From the NCBI GenBank assembly GCA_009778255.1, contig WRKD01000204.1, positions 1 through 18,739 of the forward strand: DNA of 18,739 nucleotides, written 5' to 3'. The notes beneath the pieces are model-generated. The model saw nothing but the letters and a program-made list of their open reading frames with translations, ran no database searches and was not told where the DNA came from. This document shows positions 14,641 to 18,739 of this stretch, piece after piece; the stretch's first letter is position 1; every line of letters starts with the position of its first letter. The translations under genes were made by a program, and so were the position numbers. Origin of the DNA: Bacillota bacterium (GTDB taxonomy: Bacteria; Bacillota; Dehalobacteriia; UBA4068).

Positions 14641-15261
14641 TTGCCGCATGAATTGAAGGATATTGGCGAACAAAGCATAGATACTTTTCGCGAGCTGGGT
14701 AATATTGGCGCCGGTAATGCAGCCACTTCTTTGGCTACAATACTTAATATGCAAATATCTATGAGCGTGCCGGAAGTGGCTGTGGTGCCATTCGATCATA
14801 TTATCAATATCTTACATGGTCCGGAAAACTTGGTAGTAGGTTTATTGGTTAATATGAGCGGCGATTTAAACGGATTCATTTTAATGATACTTGAATTAAA
14901 AGATGCCTGCGAAATGACTTCCATTGCTTTGCAAAGGGAGAAACCTCAGGGCCAGGAACTGACATTAGATGAACTAGATGTATCTGCCCTTACCGAAATT
15001 TCCAATATTTTAGTGGGTTCTTACCTTTCCGCCATCAGCGCTATGACCGGTTTGGTGGTTTCACCTTCGGTTCCGCAAATGGCTGTGGATATGGTGGGGG
15101 CTATAATCAGTATTGTGCTGGTGGAATATGGTAAAATTGGAGATTCGGTTTTGTTTTTGAAAACAAAATTCAGCGATGTGAATAAAAGTATGAACGGGCA
15201 TTTTTTCCTGATCCCGGATTTTGAGTCTTACAAAATACTAATGAAATCGCTGGGGTTATGA
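14641..15261 (+). CDS. cheC: CheY-P phosphatase CheC
   Basis: A 206-residue CheC. This protein removes phosphate from CheY-P and forms a complex with CheD in chemotaxis adaptation. Both active-site helices are intact: FRELGNIGAGNAATSLA with Glu18 and Asn21, and LTEISNILVGSYLSAIS with Glu119 and Asn122, the ExxN pairs of the family. I set the start at TTG 14641, eight bases after AAGGAGG (14626-14632); the longer GTG 14632 reading overlaps that Shine-Dalgarno and is unlikely. It heads the cheC-cheD-cheY-cheA run and is divergent from the FliK-like operon. No clear promoter for it was found in the 118-bp gap. Confidence 0.95.
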   Translation: MPHELKDIGEQSIDTFRELGNIGAGNAATSLATILNMQISMSVPEVAVVPFDHIINILHGPENLVVGLLVNMSGDLNGFILMILELKDACEMTSIALQREKPQGQELTLDELDVSALTEISNILVGSYLSAISAMTGLVVSPSVPQMAVDMVGAIISIVLVEYGKIGDSVLFLKTKFSDVNKSMNGHFFLIPDFESYKILMKSLGL

Positions 15262-15264
15262 TAG

Positions 15265-15744
15265 ATGGCTACTTTGATTGTCAAAATAGCAGATCTCCAA
15301 ATCGGCAGAGAAATGGATACAGTAACCACGCTGGGGCTTGGTTCCTGTGTTGGTATTACTTTGCATGATCCCATTCGTAAAATAGGGGGTTTGGTTCATA
15401 TAATGCTGCCGGAATACGCCGGGCAAACAGATCATAACCGGTTTAAGTTTGCGGATAGCGGTATAGCCGAGTTATTGGAAAGAATGATCCGGGCAGGCGC
15501 CAGCCGTCATAGCTTGGTGGCAAAACTGGCCGGAGGCGCCCATATGTTTTCTGGCGCCGGTACACAGAATTTTTTAAAAATTGGCGAGCGTAATGTTATG
15601 GTAAGTCTCAATACTTTACATGCTCTTAAACTGCCTATTGTGGGTAACGATACTGGCGGCTCTCATGGCCGTACCATAGAGTTATATAATAATACCGGTA
15701 AGCTGAAAATCAGGACAGTAGGGTTTGGTGAAAAAATAATATGA
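15265..15744 (+). CDS. cheD: Chemoreceptor glutamine deamidase CheD
   Basis: A 159-residue CheD, which deamidates glutamines on chemoreceptors and in Bacillota also stimulates CheC. Catalytic features: TLGLGSCVGITLHD with Cys28, GGLVHIMLP with His45, and KLAGGAHMF in the position of the family's KxxGGA segment. Length is normal. It starts three bases after the cheC stop, with only GGGG inside the cheC end as RBS, so translation is probably coupled to cheC, consistent with the CheC-CheD complex. Confidence 0.95.
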   Translation: MATLIVKIADLQIGREMDTVTTLGLGSCVGITLHDPIRKIGGLVHIMLPEYAGQTDHNRFKFADSGIAELLERMIRAGASRHSLVAKLAGGAHMFSGAGTQNFLKIGERNVMVSLNTLHALKLPIVGNDTGGSHGRTIELYNNTGKLKIRTVGFGEKII

Positions 15745-15795
15745 TGTCCAATAGTATGCATAGTATGCAATAAATCTTTATAGGAGGATGTGCCG

Positions 15796-16152
15796 ATGGC
15801 TAAGGTGATGATTGTTGACGACGCCGCTTTTATGAGGATACAAATCAAGAATATGCTAAGCAAAAACGGTTATGAGGTTGCCGGGGAAGCGGAAAACGGT
15901 ATGATGGCAGTTGAGCGGTATAAAGAGCTTAAGCCGGATGTAGTGACAATGGATATCACTATGCCGGAAATGAGCGGTTTAGACGCGCTGCGCGAGATAC
16001 TTAAGATCGATTCTAACGCCAAAGTGGTGATGGTTTCTGCTATGGGGCAAGAAGCCATGGTGCGCGACGCTATTTTATCGGGTGCAAAAGGTTTTATTGT
16101 TAAGCCCTTTAAAGAAGAGGGCATTATAGCGGCTATTAAAAAGCTTTGTTAA
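15796..16152 (+). CDS. cheY: Chemotaxis response regulator CheY
   Basis: A single-domain receiver of 118 residues. Acid pair Asp8-Asp9, phospho-acceptor Asp53 in VVTMDITMPEMSG, Ser81 in VMVSAMGQ and Lys103 in IVKPF are all in place. Phosphorylated by CheA, it binds the flagellar switch. The start at ATG 15796 follows AGGAGG (15782-15787) by eight bases; the GTG at 15790 is too close. Position between cheD and cheA supports the CheY name over other stand-alone receivers such as Spo0F. Confidence 0.94.
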   Translation: MAKVMIVDDAAFMRIQIKNMLSKNGYEVAGEAENGMMAVERYKELKPDVVTMDITMPEMSGLDALREILKIDSNAKVVMVSAMGQEAMVRDAILSGAKGFIVKPFKEEGIIAAIKKLC

Positions 16153-16222
16153 AAGTGATTGCAATGACCTTGTTTGTTTACGGGTCTATATTAAAGTGTA
16201 AACTATGAAGTGAGGTGATTTG

Positions 16223-18226
16223 ATGGGCAATCAAGACCCCATGATAGATATCTATATATATGAAGCACAGCAGCTATTGGAAACTTTGGAAGATATTCTG
16301 CTAGAAGGCGAGAAAGAACACCGGCTAACTGACGAGCAGATAAATGAAGTTTTCCGCATCATGCATACTATCAAGGGCTCATCCGGCATGATGTCTTTTG
16401 AAGGCCTAACCAAGATTTCGCATACAGTAGAAGATCTTTTTTCTCAAATTCGCGAAAAAAAGGCCAGAAGCGGCGACTGGGATAATATTTTTGATATAGT
16501 ACTTGCCGCTTCAGATTTGATCAAAGCAGATATAGATAAAATCAGCTTAGGTCAGAATCCAGATTGCGATCCTACCGAAGTTATGAAACGGGTAGGGGAT
16601 TATTTGGATAAAATCTCACATCGTGTAGCGCCTGCGGAAGAAGCAGAAGATGTGTCTGAAGAAGCGTTGGTAGAAGATGAAGACACAGCGCCAGACGCGC
16701 CGTATTACAAAATAAAAATTTCTTTTGAAGCAGGCTGTCAGATGGAAAATATGCGCGCTTTTGGTGTAGCCAATGAATTGCACAGCTTGGGCGGGCGTAT
16801 TTGTCATGTGCCGGAAAACCTTATGGATGAAAGCGCTTCAGCCGAAATAGCGGAGCATGGCTTAATAATCTATATGCAAACCTCCGTTAACCCCGATACT
16901 TTGAAATCTGTGTTAGATTCCACCATGTTTTTGGCCGCTTTTAGTGTAATTTCTTTAGCTGTAGATTCAGAGGAATTACCTGCAGTGCTGCTGCCGCCTC
17001 CCGTAAAGGCGGAAGAAACAGTTAAGGAAGCGCCACAGGAAGTACAGGGCAAGCAGAATTTTATCAGTGTAAATGTTAATAAGATCGATAAACTGATGGA
17101 TTTGGTGGGGGAGATAGTTACCACGGAATCTATGGTTACCAAAAATCCAGAAGTAGTGAGCTTACAATTGGAAAGTTTTGAACGTTCCGGCCAGCAATTA
17201 CGTAAATTGATCAATGAATTGCAAGATATAGTAATGAGTGTGCGCATGCTGCCTGTATCGACCACTTTCCATAAAATGCACCGTATTGTGCGAGATATGA
17301 GTAAAAAAGTGGGCCGTGAGGTTAATTTAACTATTATTGGTGAAGAAACAGAGGTAGATAAGAATATTATCGACCATCTTTCCGATCCTTTGATGCACTT
17401 GATTCGGAATTCTGTAGATCATGGTTTAGAACCACCGGGGGAACGAACGGCAGCGGGAAAACGCCCCGCAGGCACCGTAACTTTGGAAGCGCGTAATACG
17501 GGTGGCGATGTTACCATAACTGTATCCGACGATGGAAGGGGCTTAGATAGGGAATCTATTGTGAGAAAAGCCATCGAACGTGGCGTAACCAGCAAAAGTC
17601 CGGAAGAAATTACCGATAAAGAGGCGTATTCCTATATTTTCCTGCCGGGTTTTTCTACCAATGAGCAAGTTACGGAATTTTCCGGCCGCGGAGTGGGCAT
17701 GGATGTGGTTCGCAGTAATATCGAGAAAGTGGGCGGTAGCGTATTGGTTGATAGTACGCCTGGTAAAGGCACGACAGTGCAGATTAAAATACCTCTTACC
17801 TTGGCTATTATCGAAGGCATGAAGCTTTCTGTGGGCGATTTGACCTTTATTGTGCCCATACTATCCATTCAGGAATCATTTAAACCGGAAGCCAAAGATG
17901 TGTTTTTAGATCCGGATGGTAATGAGATGATCATGCTGCGCGGCGAATGCTATTCTGTGCTAAGATTGCATCATCTGTTCAATATAGTACCGGAAACTGA
18001 AAACCCGGAAGAAGGTATACTGATTCGCATAACCAATGATACTCACACCTATTGCCTTTTTGCCGATAAGCTTTTAGGCGAACAACAGGCGGTGGTCAAG
18101 CCGCTGCCTTTATATATACAGCAGCATAATCATAATATGCGTGGTTTAGGTGGTTGCGCTATTTTAGGCGATGGTTCTATCAGCTTAATTGTTGATGTAA
18201 ATACCTTAAATGGCGAAATGAGATAA
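16223..18226 (+). CDS. cheA: Chemotaxis histidine kinase CheA
   Basis: A 667-residue CheA with all modules. P1 HPt domain 1-110 with FRIMHTIKGSSGMMSFEGL and phospho-His48; acidic linker 135-158; P2 CheY-binding domain about 160-250; Pro-rich linker; P3 dimerisation about 280-345 (VNVNKIDKLMDLVGEIV); P4 ATP domain with N-box HLIRNSVDHGLE (Asn396, His400), G1 DDGRG (436-440), F-box FLPGFST (473-479) and G2 GRGVGMDVV; P5 CheW-like regulatory domain from about 530 to the end. It autophosphorylates His48 under receptor control and passes the phosphate to CheY. ATG 16223 is four bases after GAGGTGA. Last gene of the chemotaxis run here; cheW and receptor genes are outside the window. Confidence 0.97.
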   Translation: MGNQDPMIDIYIYEAQQLLETLEDILLEGEKEHRLTDEQINEVFRIMHTIKGSSGMMSFEGLTKISHTVEDLFSQIREKKARSGDWDNIFDIVLAASDLIKADIDKISLGQNPDCDPTEVMKRVGDYLDKISHRVAPAEEAEDVSEEALVEDEDTAPDAPYYKIKISFEAGCQMENMRAFGVANELHSLGGRICHVPENLMDESASAEIAEHGLIIYMQTSVNPDTLKSVLDSTMFLAAFSVISLAVDSEELPAVLLPPPVKAEETVKEAPQEVQGKQNFISVNVNKIDKLMDLVGEIVTTESMVTKNPEVVSLQLESFERSGQQLRKLINELQDIVMSVRMLPVSTTFHKMHRIVRDMSKKVGREVNLTIIGEETEVDKNIIDHLSDPLMHLIRNSVDHGLEPPGERTAAGKRPAGTVTLEARNTGGDVTITVSDDGRGLDRESIVRKAIERGVTSKSPEEITDKEAYSYIFLPGFSTNEQVTEFSGRGVGMDVVRSNIEKVGGSVLVDSTPGKGTTVQIKIPLTLAIIEGMKLSVGDLTFIVPILSIQESFKPEAKDVFLDPDGNEMIMLRGECYSVLRLHHLFNIVPETENPEEGILIRITNDTHTYCLFADKLLGEQQAVVKPLPLYIQQHNHNMRGLGGCAILGDGSISLIVDVNTLNGEMR

Positions 18227-18245
18227 GCAAAACTAAAAGTAGAAA

Positions 18246-18302
18246 AATAATCGAGGCGTCATAATATAAGAGCGTTTCTTATATTATGACGCCTCGATTA
18301 TT
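18246..18302 (+). terminator. 26-bp perfect hairpin after cheA
   Basis: The arm 18246-18271 is the exact reverse complement of 18277-18302, with a 5-nt loop (GCGTT). It starts 19 bp after the cheA stop, so it probably ends or protects the chemotaxis transcript. On the plus strand only ATTATT follows; on the minus strand the stem is followed by TTTTCTACTTTT. The length and perfection are unusual for a plain terminator. Confidence 0.65.
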
Positions 18303-18304
18303 CC

Positions 18305-18334
18305 TTGACCACTAACCGCTTGGTGGATTATAAT
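18305..18334 (+). promoter_or_regulatory. Sigma-A promoter for hypE
   Basis: TTGACC (18305-18310), 18-bp spacer, TATAAT (18329-18334). It begins three bases after the long hairpin; expected start near 18341, about 53 nt before hypE ATG. Confidence 0.8.
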
Positions 18335-18393
18335 TGAGTCGCAACCGTTGAAAAAGCGAGAGAAAAAAAGAGCAAAAGCGAGGCTATTAATCG

Positions 18394-18739
18394 ATGAAAG
18401 AAAAAACAATAACCATGGCCCATGGTTCCGGCGGGGCGGCTTATCATGAATTGGTGGAGGAAGTAATTGTACCTGCTTTTTCTAATACTTTGTTGAACTC
18501 TTTGGGCGATTCGGCGGTATGCCCCATGGAAGGCAGCCAGTTGGCTTTCACTACCGATACCTTTGTGGTGCAGCCACGTTTTTTCCCGGGCGGCGATATT
18601 GGCCGGCTGGCTGTTTGCGGTACGGTCAACGATTTATCGATGAGCGGCGCTACCCCTTTATATCTTAGTTGCGGCTTGGTTTTACAAGCCGGTTTACCTA
18701 TGGATGAGTTGCGGCAGGTATTGAGTTCTATGGCTGTTG
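18394..18739 (+). CDS. hypE: Hydrogenase maturation protein HypE, 5' part
   Basis: The first 115 residues of a PurM/AIR-synthase-type protein, open to the right edge. HypE dehydrates the thiocarbamoyl group on its own C-terminal cysteine to thiocyanate, giving the cyanide ligands of [NiFe]-hydrogenase; that cysteine lies outside the window. Visible family motifs: MAHGSGG (8-14), FTTDTFVVQPRFFPGGDIGRLAVCGTVNDL split over 52-81, and SGATPLYLS (84-92). GAGG (18380-18383) precedes ATG 18394 by ten bases. A dedicated promoter and the upstream hairpin separate it from cheA, so it is likely the start or part of a separate unit. It implies that the host makes an [NiFe]-hydrogenase. Confidence 0.92.
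   Translation, partial: MKEKTITMAHGSGGAAYHELVEEVIVPAFSNTLLNSLGDSAVCPMEGSQLAFTTDTFVVQPRFFPGGDIGRLAVCGTVNDLSMSGATPLYLSCGLVLQAGLPMDELRQVLSSMAV

Overview
The window looks like chromosomal DNA from a motile, anaerobic member of the Bacillota (Clostridia or Negativicutes type). This rests on an oxygen-sensitive glycyl radical enzyme, a hydrogenase-maturation gene (hypE), the Gram-positive CheC/CheD chemotaxis branch, a FliK-like/FlhB-like pair in the Bacillus ylqG-ylqH order, strong AGGAGG ribosome binding sites, and promoters that fit sigma-A and sigma-28 (SigD) consensus. I cannot name the genus. Composition is moderately AT-rich throughout.

Layout. (1) 1-1740 is an accessory-looking end: the 3' end of a small unrecognised, possibly immunity-like gene, a stop-interrupted RHS-repeat remnant (507-902) and an alpha/beta hydrolase, closed by a hairpin. 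(2) 1755-5185 on the minus strand holds a glycyl radical enzyme, thpR and a small DUF4870-like membrane protein, with a sigma-A promoter at 5316-5288. (3) 5243-5678 is a gene-poor gap with three exact 15-bp repeats at 20-bp period and a doubtful small minus-strand ORF ending in them. (4) 5679-7862 is topoisomerase III. (5) 7863-10390 is pyruvate kinase flanked by two probable structured RNA loci, each with its own sigma-A promoter and an intrinsic terminator. The upstream one lies between promoter and pyk and contains a six-codon ORF with a strong Shine-Dalgarno that can be base-paired, so it may be an attenuating leader. (6) 14584-10406 on the minus strand is a flagellar-type operon behind an exact sigma-28 promoter: FliK-like protein, FlhB C-terminal-like protein, a cysteine-peptidase-like cell-wall hydrolase, and a three-domain protein (J domain, NTF2-like, degenerate GGDEF). 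(7) 14641-18226 on the plus strand is cheC-cheD-cheY-cheA. (8) 18227-18739 has a 26-bp perfect hairpin, a sigma-A promoter and the start of hypE.

How the genes fit together. The centre-right half is one motility/chemotaxis locus read outward in both directions from 14523-14640. CheA phosphorylates CheY; CheC dephosphorylates CheY-P; CheD modifies receptors and interacts with CheC. The divergent operon supplies export and hook-length-type functions, a likely wall-remodelling enzyme, and the unusual J-domain protein. The most novel-looking items are the J-NTF2-degenerate GGDEF protein under sigma-28 control and the two RNA loci bracketing pyk. No mobile element with an intact transposase, CRISPR array, tRNA or rRNA was seen.
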